Positions 44,417 through 56,759 are shown, counted from the first letter of the stretch. The stretch: DNA of 64,000 nucleotides from Hygrocybe punicea (GCA_963556145.1 OY744472.1:2356001-2420000), one strand, 5' to 3'. The notes: a model not told the origin generated them from the sequence alone. Made by a program: numbers and translations.

Positions 44417-44597
44417 GTTAGTTTTCGGGTCGACGATGCGCACTGCAAGGATCGTTATCAAAAATTCTTTGCACGCCGAAAGATCAACAACACCAAATAA
44501 CGCGTCTCATTCGCCGGCCACCACCGTGACTCCATTAGTTGGTTCAGCCGTTCAGATTTTACTTCATACTTGTTCTACCCAGTCGTTCCTCACCACT
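44417..44597. promoter_or_regulatory. Shared divergent promoter, NAA15 / PDS5
   Basis: 181 bp between the two start codons, which is all the room available for both upstream regions unless transcripts overlap. No clear TATA box. It includes the short direct motif gttggttcagccgttcag at about 44540. Confidence 0.55.
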
Positions 44598-47500
44598 ATG
44601 GTGACTCAGACCCGCGGCGGGGAACTGTCACCCCAAAAACTCACCTTCAACGAGAAACTGGTCGGAAAGGGTCATTCGACAGATGCATTACTCAAGAAGC
44701 TGAAAGCACTCCATATCGAGCTTGCTGAACTGGATCAAGAACTTGTCGATGTTAACTCCCTTGGGGCTGCACGCAAGGAGCTCGTACACACCTCAATTCT
44801 TCTTCACAAGGATCGGGGCGTTAAAGCATATGCTGCATGTTGTTTAGCCGACATTCTCAGACTATACGCTCCTGATGCACCGTACACCCAATCTGAACTG
44901 CGAGACATCTTTCAGTTCTTCTTCAGGCAACTCACGAATGGCCTCAAGGGTGTGGAGGAGTCATATTACAACGAGTACTTTCATCTTCTCGAATCCCTGT
45001 CCACGGTCAAGAGCGTGGTTCTCGTGTGCGATCTTCCAAATGCAGACGAACTGATGGTGGACATATTTCGGGACTTTTTTGGTCTCGTTCGCCGTGATCT
45101 CGCCAAGAAGATTGAGATATTTATGACGGATATCCTTGTGGCTTTGATTGATGAATGCCAGTCTTTGCCTTCGGATGTGTTGGAGACAATAATGGCTCAA
45201 TTTATGGATAAAAATGCTGTACAGTGCTTTCATGTTCAATCGGCTCAAAAAAATATCTGCTCATCGTCACATTGACAGGGTATGGAACAACCAGCCTATC
45301 GTCTTGCTGTCCAAGTATGCAACGCCACATCAGATAAACTCCAGCGTCACGTATGCCAATATTTTACCGACATCATCGTAGCTCACTCGCAGGATGAAGA
45401 GTTCGAGGAGATCCGAACAGCTCACGATCTCGTCAAACGTCTCAACCGCTCATGCCCTTCCCTTCTTCACAGCGTTGTGCCCCAGCTCGAGGAGGAACTC
45501 CGTGTGCAGGACGTCCAGCTGAGATTGATTGCTGCGCAGGTGCTCGGAGAGATGTTTTCGGACAAGGGAGGGGCAGACTTGGCCAAGAAATATCCGACGA
45601 CATGGAACATGTGGTTGCACCGGAAGAACGATAAGTCGGCCGCCATTCGACTCAAGTTCGTAGAGTCAGCAAAAGGCTGTCTAATAAATCTTCCGGATCA
45701 ACGTGAAATTATTGAAGGTAACGGAAGTCAATATTGATGCCGTGAATTGACCTGCTCATCGATTCGAGTGCCGCCGTAGAGGCTTTATGCTCGAAAGTCC
45801 TTGACCCCGACGAGAAGGTCCGAGCAGCCACTTGCAAAATTTATTCCCAACTGGATTACGAAACTGCCCTGCACCATGTCTCGGAGACACAGTTGCGTAC
45901 TGTGGCCGGTCGAGGTGTGGATAAAAAGGTATACCATATGGCGGCTTGGGTACTCTAGCCTAACCTTAATTTTGCTCTTCAGCAACTTGTTCGGGTTGAA
46001 GCGTTAAACAGTGTCGGAAAGCTTTACTGTCTCGCCTATCCTGAAATGTATAGTTATTTTTTCTACACTGATGGTCTTCTCAGTATCAACCAAGACATTT
46101 GCCAGCGAGAACCACGAGCCGGACGCGATTAATCAATTTGCATGGATTCCGAATGAAGTCCTTAACATGATGGGATCTAATGTTGAAGTTAGGTGCGACT
46201 CTTGATTGTGGTCCATGTTAATGTCCTCGTGACGAATGTGTTGCGTCCAGAGCTGTTGCTGAACAGGTTATTGCCGAATATATTCTTCCATTACCGTCCT
46301 CCTCAACTGGATCAAGCACAAAAAGCAATGATATCGATGAATCCGCATGGACCGATCGGCTTTTGAATACGATGAAGCTTTTGGATGAAAAGGCCATCAA
46401 GACATTGTTGAGCTTGACAGGGCTGAAAGCCAAGTGAGTCTTCTACGCTCTATTAAAGTTTCCGCGCATATCAACTCGCGATTCGTCCTGGCATCACGAT
46501 CATAGCCGGCCGACCATATACGATCACTACGTAACAGCTTGCGTGAAAAACAATGTTCGCTCGTTTTTCCCAAGCTTTGAGTTCCACTGACCCATGAAGT
46601 GTATTCCATCAGGGTGGGGTGATTGATGAAAATGATGAAACCATCACACAAAGGCTGAGTGCTGTGGTTCAACACCTTGCCGGTACGTGAAACCTTGAAA
46701 TGTTGGACATTTCCTAGTTTCTTAGAGGTGTTTACTATCTAGCCCAATTTCCTGATGCTCATAAGGTTGCGGAGGACCTGCATTCCTTTGCCAAGTTAAA
46801 TGAAAGGAGGTTGTATAAGCTATTGACTACATGCATGGATCCACAGACCGACTTGAAGAGTCTTGTGAAAGCTACGGTCAGTCCCCTGATGATGCATCAC
46901 CATGAGGGGATATTTATGCAATTTCTCCATACTTGGGCAGCATGATTTTCTCAAGAGAGTGGAACAACTGTCCCCATCGATAACACCCACAATGTCCACA
47001 CTGCTCCGACGTTCGAGTCTTCGGATATTAAATCAATCCTCGATACCAACACTGGTGAAGCGAATTCAGAAGATTACCAGTGATTCGACGAGACAAGCCA
47101 CTTTGTCCGCGAATAATGCTCAGATCCTTCTATCCTTTACATCAAAACATTGTCCTGCACTGTTCAAGCCGCATGTGGGGGAGCTCACAAAAGCTATCGC
47201 GGATGAGAAGAATTCGAGGTTGGTGGAAGTGTGTTTGCAAGCATTGTCGTCGGTAGTAAAGTGGGACGATAAATTGGCATCAAGGGATAAGTCAGTCTCA
47301 CCGACTACTGGAAAGATAAATACTATACTGACCGTGCGATCGATTAATTCTGTATTGGTAGGCGGACGAATGAACGAATTATGCGATATGTCCTGGAATC
47401 CAGACCTCGGCATGCAAAGTTTGCTGCACGTCTACTCGCGTATGCAAAGAATCAGGACGAGGCCTGTGCACAGGTCGTAGAGGTGAAGCGGCTTTCGAGT

Positions 47501-49566
47501 CTCTCCAGTTCACTGACCCTGAACCTTTTATAGTCAATCTGTACAGGGCTCTCGGAAGCGGATCCGAAGTTACTCGTCGCGCATATCACCGTATTGGCTC
47601 AATTTGCAAAATTGGCGCCTGATGCATTCGAGAACAAAAGCGATGTCATAATGGCTTTCTTACTCAAGCATGTCCTCATGGTGCCGAGCCCACCCGATCC
47701 GGTTTGTCGACTACATTTTTGACTGTGATTTCGGTCTAAAAATATAAAACAGGAGGGCATGGAACAAGACGAGGAGTGGGTTGAGGACGATGCTGTAGCG
47801 CCTGCCTTGAGTGCAAAAATTCAAACCCTCAAAGTGTGTCGAAATCGTTGTCTTGCCCATGCTTCAACAGATGCAGCGCTCGACATATCGACACCAGTGC
47901 TGAAAATGCTCACGACACTACTTGATTTCGGAGGATCGTTCAACGCAGAGGCAGTTGATGAGTATGTCTCAAACCTTGTTTCTTGCTACATCACAGTTTT
48001 CAGTGGTCTTCGCCAGCCCCAAAGTCAAATCTCGGTTGCGATTGCAAGCGGCAATCAGTTTGCTTCATCTTTCGACCGTGGAGGCATACGCTAATGTTAT
48101 TTCACAAAAATTTGTCACTTTGGCAATCACTATTCAAGTAAGTGTTTGTGTCTAAAGGGAACGTTTCTTTTTTTAGTCTTCTACCTATTAGGACACATGT
48201 TATCACGTTCGCATGATCTTCTTGACGAAGTTGGTCTCAATGTTGACACCACGGAAACTCCCTCCTCGATTTAACGTCATACCGTTTCTCACGGTACACG
48301 ACCCAGAAGTGGACGTGAGGAGTACGGTGAGATACTTCGCAATCTGGTTGTTACCTTGAGTTTCGAACGATATTTTGTAGGCTGTAGCATATATCTCTTT
48401 TGCGTTTCGGAATATGTCCTCAAGTAAGTCATTATTACATCCAAAAGTGGCCACACTAAACGTTGCTGCGAACAACGTAGCAGTAAGGGTTGCACATTTC
48501 GAAATGATATTTATCCGTCTACTTCACTTTTTGGCCCATCATCCTGATTTTTCAGTCTCACACCCAGACCTTCCTGATATCGCCAAGTGAGTAACGATTG
48601 TGAGTGTGGTTTGACTTGTTTGATGGGTCCAACGAACAGATATGTTGAATTTTATCTCGACCACATTGCATCTCCTGAAACGGTTTCGTTGCTCTACCAC
48701 CTTGCCATGAAGGCCAAGACTGTTCGCGATGCAGACCCACATATCGAGAGCGAGGCAAAGTCCACTTATATTTCGACTACACTGATGATGCTGATACGGA
48801 TATGCACAGAATCTATACATCATGAGTGAACTTGCGCAGGAGTTGATCAAAATTCGATGCCATTTACACTCATGGGACCTACAAAGTTATCCTGGAAAAG
48901 TCAAATTGCCATCAGACATCCTCAGAGCTCTTCCTAATCCTGAGACGGCGAACAAAGTGGGTCGCCCATTCATTCATTCATTCCGGTCTATATCTTGTTA
49001 ATAATGTTGTGATAGATATTGAAGACTATCTATCTGCCAGAGGAAACCATAACCTGGCTTGCAGAGAGGTCGAAGGCTAAAACTGTGCCGCAGCCCAAAG
49101 TTCGTGCCCTGTCCGTTATTCTACTGGGAACCATCCTTACGATCTCAGGAAAAGCGCGAACGCAGATCAGTCACCAAGCGGAAGGCTGCTCGTCGAACGA
49201 CTGATCACACAAAGTTTGGACTGACCTCTCGCGTACTTAACGAACCCACTCAAATTAAAATTGAATTTCACTTAGACGACGGCAACGCGCCAAGAAGCGG
49301 CATTCCGACGAGTCGGATGTCAAGGAACCATCCGAATCGGAGTCGAGCGACGTCGAGATGGCACATGAAACTGAGGCGCAAGTTTCCAGCACGGATGATG
49401 CAGCCGAGGGTGAGGAAAGACTAGGCAGGGGTGCAAGAACTCTAGCCAAGGTAATTTCCCTTAATTCTAATTCTAGAATTTGGTCTAACTTGAAGTCGAG
49501 GCGAGGATTAGGAAGCAGGCTAAGAAGACGAAGAACAAAACGGAACCAGCTCACTCTGAAAGTTGA
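44598..49566 (+). CDS. PDS5: PDS5, cohesin-associated HEAT-repeat protein
   Basis: Regulates loading and release of cohesin and sister-chromatid cohesion in the nucleus. Start MVTQTRGGELSPQKLTFNEK at 44598. The N-terminal HEAT region is highly typical: LLKKLKALHIELAELDQELV, ILLHKDRGVKAYAACCLADI, YAPDAPYTQSELRDIFQFFF, YYNEYFHLLESLSTVKSVVL and ETIMAQFMDKNA. After an intron, YRLAVQVCNATSDKLQRHVC and WLHRKNDKSAAIRLKFVESA. HEAT-type exons continue (for example RPTIYDHYVTACVKN at about 46500; EEWVEDDAVAPALSAKIQTL at 47770; KYVEFYLDHIASPETVSLLY-like at 48640). The C-terminus is charged and probably disordered: an acidic Glu/Ser tract, then RIRKQAKKTKNKTEPAHSES, TGA at 49564-49566. Numerous 50-60 bp introns; the overall protein would be about 1,200 residues. 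No disabling change noticed in the parts read. Confidence 0.88.
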
Positions 49567-49805
49567 TGTGGATATGTTTTCCATGCTTTTGTCGAATGTC
49601 GTAGTATAATTTTAGGAAATGCAAATGGGGTAATACTTTCCGGGTAGTTCCGGGACCGCGACATATCAGGATGACATGCCGATGATAATCTATCTACCTT
49701 TATCTACCTGGGACTAGCTCAATTGATGAAACCCACGGTTTCGTCCTCCTGTCCCATCCTGCTTATCACTCCTGCTTCCTCCAACACACCTGACAAGTAG
49801 TGGCA

Positions 49806-51072
49806 ATGGCTGGAAATATATCTTCGTTGCTCGTCACGTTAGTGAACAAGTGAGTATACTTACTTCGCCCAGTGCACACCCTGATCGTCTCGTACTAGTT
49901 GTGGTTTTGGCAACGTACGCACCACCGTCGCCACTTCATGAACTAGCGCTGAAAAATAACAATATCATATGTTAGTCGGTCCTCACCAATATGACTGACC
50001 TTATGAATGGGGGGGTGAATGCAACGCTGGCCATAGGCTACATCTCTTATCTTGTCGTGGCGCCAATTTTCCTCAATGCGTATGGCACTATACTTCTTTA
50101 CCCTCTTGGATTCTTGTCACTCACTTTCATCCTTTTTTGACCAAGTTACTTCGATAACGGATGTTCGTCTCGCACTGTTTACTAATGCCCGTCTGCTAAC
50201 CATCATCTCAAGATTGTACTCTTGGAGGCGGAAACTGTTCTACTGTTTCAATTAGATTTGATCACGGTTACTCCCTCACATCGATGGATCTTGCAGCCCC
50301 GTATGTGCATGTGGTTCTCTAGACGTAGTCGCTCAACTTTACTTCATTTGATGCAGGTACGGTTTTTCTGCTCCATTCGGTTTTAGGTAGGTATCGGCGT
50401 TGTCGGTCTGGATGTGACCTAAGCGTGTCCACTCTCCCAGTTATGCGGGTAGCGGGTGTTCCACCGGTTTTTGGTGTAAGTACCTAAATTAACCTCTCCC
50501 AAATAGGAGACAGCTGAAGTGGTCTCCTCAGGCCCAGCTTCGGATTGCGTGGATGGTAGTAGTCCTTCGTCGGTTCAGTGTGTCGAAGATGGAGAGGTGC
50601 GCATTCGGTTTGTATGATGATGGTGACCATAGCCTCACACACAGAGTCAGGCTGGACTAATCGTCCTTTTCTGCCCGTCAGTCGTTTCTCTTTCCCATTG
50701 CTTCCCGAGAGTGTCTCACGCTTCATACACAGATCGGGTGCTCAACCCACCTCCGTAACCACGTCATGGTCAATGGTATCGGCCACTTCTGATCCGGATT
50801 CTGTTAGTCCATCATCCACTCACCCTCGACGGGTCGGAGCCATTGTAGGTGGGGTAATTGGGGGTCTAGCCTTCCTTACCGCCACCACTCTGGTTGTTTT
50901 CCTCGTTATCCGACGAAGACGCATTCCGCTTGACCAGAATAAGGAGAAGATTGAATTCAGTACTCGAGCCGAGCCGAGTCCACCTGATCCTTTCCGTGAT
51001 CCCCCCCGTTCGTCTTCTCCCAGCGGATTGAGCGTAACGGGCGAAATGCCCATGAAGGTGGTGTATTCCTAG
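49806..51072 (+). CDS. Surface-type protein: Cys-containing extracellular domain, stalk, one TM
   Basis: Start MAGNISSLLVTLVNN at 49806. Over short introns it reads NNCGFGN, then SVLTNMTDLMNGGVNATLAI (about 49975), DCTLGGGNCSTVSIRFDHGY (about 50215), YGFSAPFGF and SYAGGCSTGFW. The VNNCGFG...C..G...C pattern resembles small secreted Cys-containing proteins of mushroom fungi (thaumatin-like/'glycopeptide' type), a recollection I cannot test here. The C-terminal exon has a Ser/Thr stalk (about 50745-50820), a Gly-rich membrane span AIVGGVIGGLAFLTATTLVV with basic RRRR stop, and a Pro/Ser cytoplasmic tail, ending MKVVYS, TAG. No clear signal peptide at the chosen start, so a first exon may be missed. 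Function unknown. Confidence 0.55.
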
Positions 51073-51913
51073 TATGCGCTTCAAGTAGTTGCCAATCCTC
51101 AAGAACTGGCCACATTCCTCCCCGCCCGTGTATATGATACGGATCATTTTCTAGTCGCAGGATTCGAACATTTAGCCCTGTACGTGTACGTTGTCGCTAG
51201 TAGTGGATGTAAAAGTAGTGTGTAAGTTACGTGAACTATCTGTATTATACATAGGAGGCAGCATCTATACGAAGTCCAATCGAAATTTAGTTTAATATTT
51301 GACTCGTGCATCTTTCCCGATATCAGAAACAAGAAAAGCAACCGACCCAGCGGAGTTGCGGGTTTCGCTTTAGTGTTGCGCAATTGCGCAACCAACCACT
51401 CTCCTGCGTTGTACAAGCTATCCTCCTCTCACTCGATGGCCTTCTTGGCAGACCCGGTCGAATTGTTATTAATATTATCAGCAGCCTTGCCCGGGAGGTA
51501 CCATATTTCTACTATATCCGGTGGCTTGCACCATCCGTACCTGTATCCAAAAAATTCACAAACACATCCAAAATCGAGCACCTCATCCTACCAGTCATAA
51601 TTCCGCCCATGGTGCTCCGCACTCACATCGTGACGCTGTGGGTCACCGTGAGTGTTCATTGCCATGACGTTACTTAAGATGAACGGTGATGCTCGGGATT
51701 CTCGTTCTTGGGGGTCCAGGAATCGTGATGCACATCATGAGAGGTTTAACGTTTGCTTTGGGCATAGAGCCAGTAAACCAATGGACTTCAAAATTTGAAA
51801 TTTGAAATGCAAACTTATAATAATTGTTGTTCTACATCAGCAAGCAAAGGATATGTAGCGTAATGGTACAGCTATCGCGGAGAGAATACGAAAGGCTTGT
51901 TTATACATAGCTC
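51073..51913. other. Intergenic, no supported gene
   Basis: The longest frames (90-123 codons at 51144-51416 and 51306-51677) show no motif and overlap on opposite strands. Nothing convincing seen. Confidence 0.5.
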
Positions 51914-53535
51914 CTAATCATCATCGGGACTCTCAAACCTCAGCGAACCGCCAGCGGAAGAGGTTTCCAAGAGGTCCCATTGCGAGTCAAGGGAACTCCC
52001 CGGACTTCCAACATGTTCAGGAGAACGGCCACCGGCGCTTGACGGTGGAGGACTTGTAACCCTATGTCTCCACAAATCCAACTGTGCATGAAAGTCGCTG
52101 TCATCCGGAACTGATGCATCCAAGGAGATTTCAGAATCAGATGAGGAATATATCGAAGGCGCTTTGCGTGGCAGTAAAAGTGCAGATTCTTCTCGCTTCC
52201 TCTTTTCGTCAGCCCTGGCAGAGGGATGAGGAGTGGCGGCAAACGGATCGCCCTCCTGATCGTCTGTTTGCGATTTGTGTGAGGCGGAGGGATTGGAAAT
52301 TCCTGAGCCCACACAAATGGTCTCCATGCTCGTCGTCCGCTTTAACCCGACGGTGGTCTTGTCTTCCCAACGCAGGAGTTCCTGCCTCTCCCTGTCGTGA
52401 CGCAGGAGCATCTCGTCCCATAAAGACATGGGCGCGGGTTTGAAGTACCGGCGGTTTAGCCAATCGGTGTCGAGCATCGCAAGGTAGGTTGCATCTTTCC
52501 AACTCATGTCAACATGGGTAAACACTGAACGGCGGCGTGTTCCTTCATGTCCAAACCCCCTAAGAAACAAGGACAAAACAAACAGTTGAGTAACAAAAAA
52601 GAAAAAATTGTGCATGCATTGCAATTTGGGAATCACACGTACAGCTGGGTGAAGAGGGTCAACGCCCTGTCATTTCTGGGACATTCCAAGATGACAGCTT
52701 GGAGACGATGAAATTTCAGGTCATCGAACACCAACTGCATTACTAACTGCACAGCTTGCCGCGCCAATCCTCTGTTTCGATATCCTTTATCAAGGACGAC
52801 GCCAATGCTTAGCTCACCAGAAGGGGCATTAATTTCGGGCGAAGACGTCAGAAACACGATACCGACGGGTTCGCAGAGGTCGTTGGTGCTCGGAATCTCG
52901 GGGTATTGGTTTGTGTGTTGAGATGAATCGGCGATAGCAGCGCCCCAATCAGCAAAGGTGGCATCAACCTCTCCCACGTCCGGCAGAAATGGCCCAGATG
53001 ATTCATGAGGTGCAGTACGATGGTCGGCAGGACTAGTATTCCATGAAAAATTACCAACTGTTTTTGCCGACCCCGACCCTCTCATAACCGGAGAGACGCC
53101 TTTGCCTTGATAGTATCATTAGCAGGTCCGCAGGTAGATATAAGGCCGAAGACCGCTCACCTGCATTTGTAGAGTCTGACGATTTATTTTCCTTTTTCTC
53201 TTTCTTCGTGGATATCACCGCAAAATAGAAAGAATTTGCCGCGAACGAGAACATATCGGGGAAGGGCGCTTGAGCCACTTCAGCTGATGAAGTGTGGAGC
53301 TCGTCCCAGAGCTCCATCAGCTGTGTTATTTTCTCGTCCTGCCCGATCAGTCCTTGCGTGAGGATGATGTCTGCGGTTGTAGTCTGCATTTCGATGCTTT
53401 GCAGCAGTGAGTGTTCGGGGATGTTATGTTGAAACGATGGACCCGTAGACGTTGTGAGGTGCCAGTGATCTCAAACTTTCGGCGCCTTTCATAGTCGGAC
53501 AGCCTGCTGAACATGTGCTCGATAGCGCTCGTCAT
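51914..53535 (-). CDS. GNAT-family (RimJ/RimL-like) acetyltransferase
   Basis: Start MTSAIEHMFSRLSDYERRRK at 53535, then a beta-strand opening FEITGTSQRLRVHRFN typical of the RimL-like subgroup. A second exon block has EMQTTTADIILTQGLIGQDE. After an intron (donor after SSDSTNAG, acceptor before KGVSPVMRG) come EPVGIVFLTSS, GELSIGVVLDKGYRNRGLAR (the acetyl-CoA pyrophosphate loop R-x-x-G-x-A), QAVQLVMQLVFDDLKFHRLQ and ECPRNDRALTLF. After another intron GFGHEGTRRRSVFTHVD and DATYLAMLDTDWLNR complete the fold. A 200-residue acidic/Ser-rich tail ends SPDDD at 51914. Around 53420 the frame appears to shift by one base between RFN and IPEHSLLQSIEM, with no room for an intron: a real frameshift or a sequence error. 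Substrate unknown. Confidence 0.75.
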
Positions 53536-53787
53536 GGTCGAACAGCATATTAAGCCAAATAATCATTAACCGAGATTTATCTGTGACTTATCGCCATGGC
53601 ATGCGCATCCACGAAAGTTTCGTACGGTCCCTCAGGCCTCAGGCCTCAAGTTATGCGCCTGATCTTTTTACAGCGAGTTTTTTTGGACAATGTCTGAATC
53701 CACTTTGTTTTGAGAGGGCTTACAAAGCTGCAAGAAATTATGTAATTTGAAACAAATTGAAATATGCTAATTGCAAAGATACTAGAC
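53536..53787. other. Upstream region of the acetyltransferase gene
   Basis: Short intergenic stretch; contains the small direct duplication CCTCAGGCCTCAGGCCTCA near 53631-53650. No gene. Confidence 0.5.
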
Positions 53788-54420
53788 ACACTGGAAAATA
53801 AACAATTTCAGCTGTACTGAAAACTGGACCTAAAACTAGTAGTTTCAATAAACTAGCTAGCCAAGCTCAAATGGGAATGAAAATCATTAGATTAGGAAGT
53901 CCTGGAACTAATATATAAACTAATGAGATCAGTATTGTTTTTGGAGGTACTAAAATCAATACCTAAACTAAACAATTCAGGTAACCTGAAATGGTAACTG
54001 AAATATTTGTTTTCGGGACTATTGTCAGGATATCCCAAACTATTGTTTTCAGCAGTGTCCTGAAACTCAATAGGAAACCTTAGATTTTGGAAGCCCTGAA
54101 GGCATTATCTTTATGAGATTGGGCACCCCAAAATCCAAAGTTTCCTATTGAGTTTCAGGACACAATAGTTTTGGATATCCTGACAATAGTCCCAAAAACA
54201 AATATTTCAGTTACCATTTCAGGTTACCTGAATTGTTTAGTTTAGGTATTGATTTTAGTACCTCCAAAAACAATACTGATCTCATTAGTTTATATATTAG
54301 TTCCAGGACTTCCTAATCTAATGATTTTCATTCCCATTTGAGCTTGGCTAGCTAGTTTATTGAAACTATTAGTTTAGGTCCAGTTTTCAGTACAGCTGAA
54401 ATTGTTTATTTTCCAGTGTG
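53788..54420. mobile_element. 633-bp foldback element, second family
   Basis: The whole stretch reads as one long inverted repeat: left end CACACTGGAAAATAAAC (53788), right end reverse-complement CACACTGGAAAATAAAC (54420). Arms of about 300 bp are nearly identical, with a short loop near 54104. Both sides are flanked by AGA (53785-87, 54421-23). A 3-bp duplication and a CAC start would fit a CACTA-like mover, but that is only suggestive. No transposase and no sequence shared with the 792-bp family. Confidence 0.85.
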
Positions 54421-55250
54421 AGATGAAGTGCCAACCATGTTGGCAAAAACCTTGCTTAAATTCAGCAAGTGAGGTAGGCAAAGTGTGCAAGTGGCTGATA
54501 TACCAAAATTTTAATGACACTGTATGCATATGACACTCCATCCACCTCAGACTTCTTATACAATACAGGCAGGTAGATAGACCATGTGAGGAAAGGCCAA
54601 CTGGACCAGTGACAAATAACCCAGATTCTTGTTGACCTCTTATCCATCTGATGTTCCATCAGGGTGAGACTTCTTAGAGATTGGGAGCAGGTTGGTGTGA
54701 CAGCGAGTGTCGGTGTAGATCCGGAATGGAATCTACTAAAAGATGATCAGCTAAGAAGTGATCTGAGGAGTTTAGTTTTCTATAGAGCTGTCTAATCAAA
54801 CCAACCCAAATCTGGGGGTTCCGGAACAGAGGAGAAGTGTGGGGAGAAGGTTGAAGAGAGATATATGATATGAAGAGAGAGGACTAAGAAATAGGTCTGA
54901 AGTGCAATGATAAGATGTGAGGTGGAATGATAACCTGTCCTCTTCTATTGTAAAAGTACAACTTTTATACAGTTGTAAGAACCCTATGCTATAGTAACTA
55001 TGTGCTACAAGCAAAGGCTGTAAGTAATAGGAGACAAGTGAAGAGGAGGATAGGAGGGGGGTGCTATGTACTAGGGAACAGGAAATGAAGATATATGATA
55101 TACAAATAGAAACACACTAGTTCCAGGTTGTTACATCATGAGTAGGAATGATTCTGGAGTTGGAATCTGGACTGGAATCGTTAGAGAGGACCAGAATCGG
55201 GTGGAATTGATGATATTGGACTGGAAATGGACAGGAACAGAGTGGAATAT
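54421..55250. other. Unassigned DNA between the foldback element and LTR A
   Basis: No recognisable gene on either strand. Short minus-strand frames (54462-54659, 54796-55014) lack motifs. Possibly old retroelement DNA. Confidence 0.4.
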
Positions 55251-56759
55251 TGTTACGTTTTTTCAACTCCGCAACACCGATTCTAACTCCGGTACCTACC
55301 ATGATGATTCCGCTTTGCCACACCTTCCTTTTTTGTTCCCTTTTCCCTTTTGCCTTCTTTTGGACATCATTGTTTATTCTTGTTCTTGTTCTCTTTTCAT
55401 CCTTTCTTCTAGAACAATCCAGACCGACCATGGACACATCCCCATGTTACCTTGCTGTACCCGAATAGTCTCCTTGCCGACGGACATCATTGCTATCATC
55501 TTTTCCCTCGCCCTGACATATTGTTGACTTCATCCCACGACAAATTGATTTACAATGGCTGTACTCCCGACACAGCTCATTACTGTTATTGTTATTGGCA
55601 GCATTGCCATCACCTTCCTGATCAGTTTCTACTTTGTTATGATCTATCTTTGGCATCGGCACCGAAACCCTTCTGCCATTGATACTTCCGACTTCTACCT
55701 CGACAATATCTCACCACGTAATTGACAATTGCCATTCTCGGATATATGGTTTCCACTTTCATATTCTGTGCCTACCATTATCCTCCCTGACGATCCGACG
55801 ACATTCCTCACCTGCACGCATGCCCTGAACAATCCTCGATCACAGGACATTTCACTGTTCTCTCTAATCCGACCATCGCCGAAGCACATTCTTTTGGACT
55901 TCGATCACAGACCATACAACTTCCCAAACAGTGAACCAACCCCTATCGCATATTGTTCACACAACATCGCCTCATTGCAGTACCCGACGACTTATTCCCA
56001 CAGCTTGTCACTCGTGCCATGACTCGAAACCTGGACCCACATTCATTTATCCTTTTCCATCTATAACCTTGATACCTCCCACATTCATTTATAACAATAC
56101 TTTTTCTTGGACAAATACCGACATCAGGTGGACTGCATTGTTCCACAGACAGGACAAGACATCACCCCTCGATACATCATTGACACAGACATCGTCATCC
56201 GGTACAGCTTATGCTGTTCACATGTCTGACCTCGACTAGCCCACTGTCTTAGTTGGTTTTTCCTCCATACATTCCTTTATTTTCTTTCATACCACCAACC
56301 TTGCTGCTGTATCCACATGACCTCAAGACACTCCCTTCACAAATCCCACACTGGACGATACCCCTCTTCAACCCGACTGTGCATCGCACTTGCCAGACTG
56401 CGCATTTGCCCGTTACAGCAAGTGTAGACCCCAAATTGGCATTTCTGCGTGTCACATGATCTGATGACAAATCATCCGAGTCATCCGGACCCCCTCTATT
56501 CCTCAATGACACCCAGGCCTCCAGTTGGATCGCGAGAACATCGACATGAGGACGCCTCATGTCCACCTCATGGTGAAAACATGGTGTAGTTGGACATGTT
56601 GTAGCTTCATGGTTGGATTCCCATTTACCTCCCCTCAAGTCCATTCACTATATCTACTGTCCTTGTTGTTGGTTCGGACTTTTTCTTCTTTCTTTTCCTT
56701 ACGTTTAGTCTGGTTCTTGGGGCAGACCCCCTTATCTTGGGTAACCCCCATGGTTCGCA
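55251..56759 (-). repeat. LTR-like repeat, copy A (1.5 kb)
   Basis: Begins TGTTACGTTTTTTCAACTCC and ends GGGTAACCCCCATGGTTCGCA, i.e. TG...CA ends. Copies B (59443-61596) and C (from 62797) start and run the same way. Removing the nested MITE and its duplicated 8 bp from B leaves about 1,502 bp, matching A's 1,509 bp. The minus-strand neighbour ends in a polypurine run (AAGAGGGGGGG, complement of 56777-56795) just before A, as expected for a 3' LTR read on the minus strand. Strongly pyrimidine-rich at 55320-55420. Confidence 0.6.
55555..55725 (+). CDS. 56-aa ORF with one membrane span, LTR-like copy A
   Basis: MAVLPTQLITVIVIGSIAIT starts a short ORF that continues with FLISFYFVMIYLWHRHRNPS and ends ISPRN, TGA. 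It has one clear hydrophobic span (residues 8-34) followed by basic residues. The same ORF is kept in copies B and C (see findings). It lies on the strand opposite to the enclosed Gag/RT relic. Translation is unproven. Confidence 0.35.
   Translation: MAVLPTQLITVIVIGSIAITFLISFYFVMIYLWHRHRNPSAIDTSDFYLDNISPRN

Noticed and set aside
49690..49760. tRNA-like string GGGACTAGCTCAATTGATG
   Set aside because: Only a partial D-arm resemblance; no anticodon stem, T-arm or acceptor stem can be folded around it.
55729..56022. 97-codon plus-strand ORF recurring in the LTR-like copies
   Set aside because: It recurs because the DNA is repeated. It has no membrane or domain signal, and the frame is closed or shifted at its ends differently between copies.
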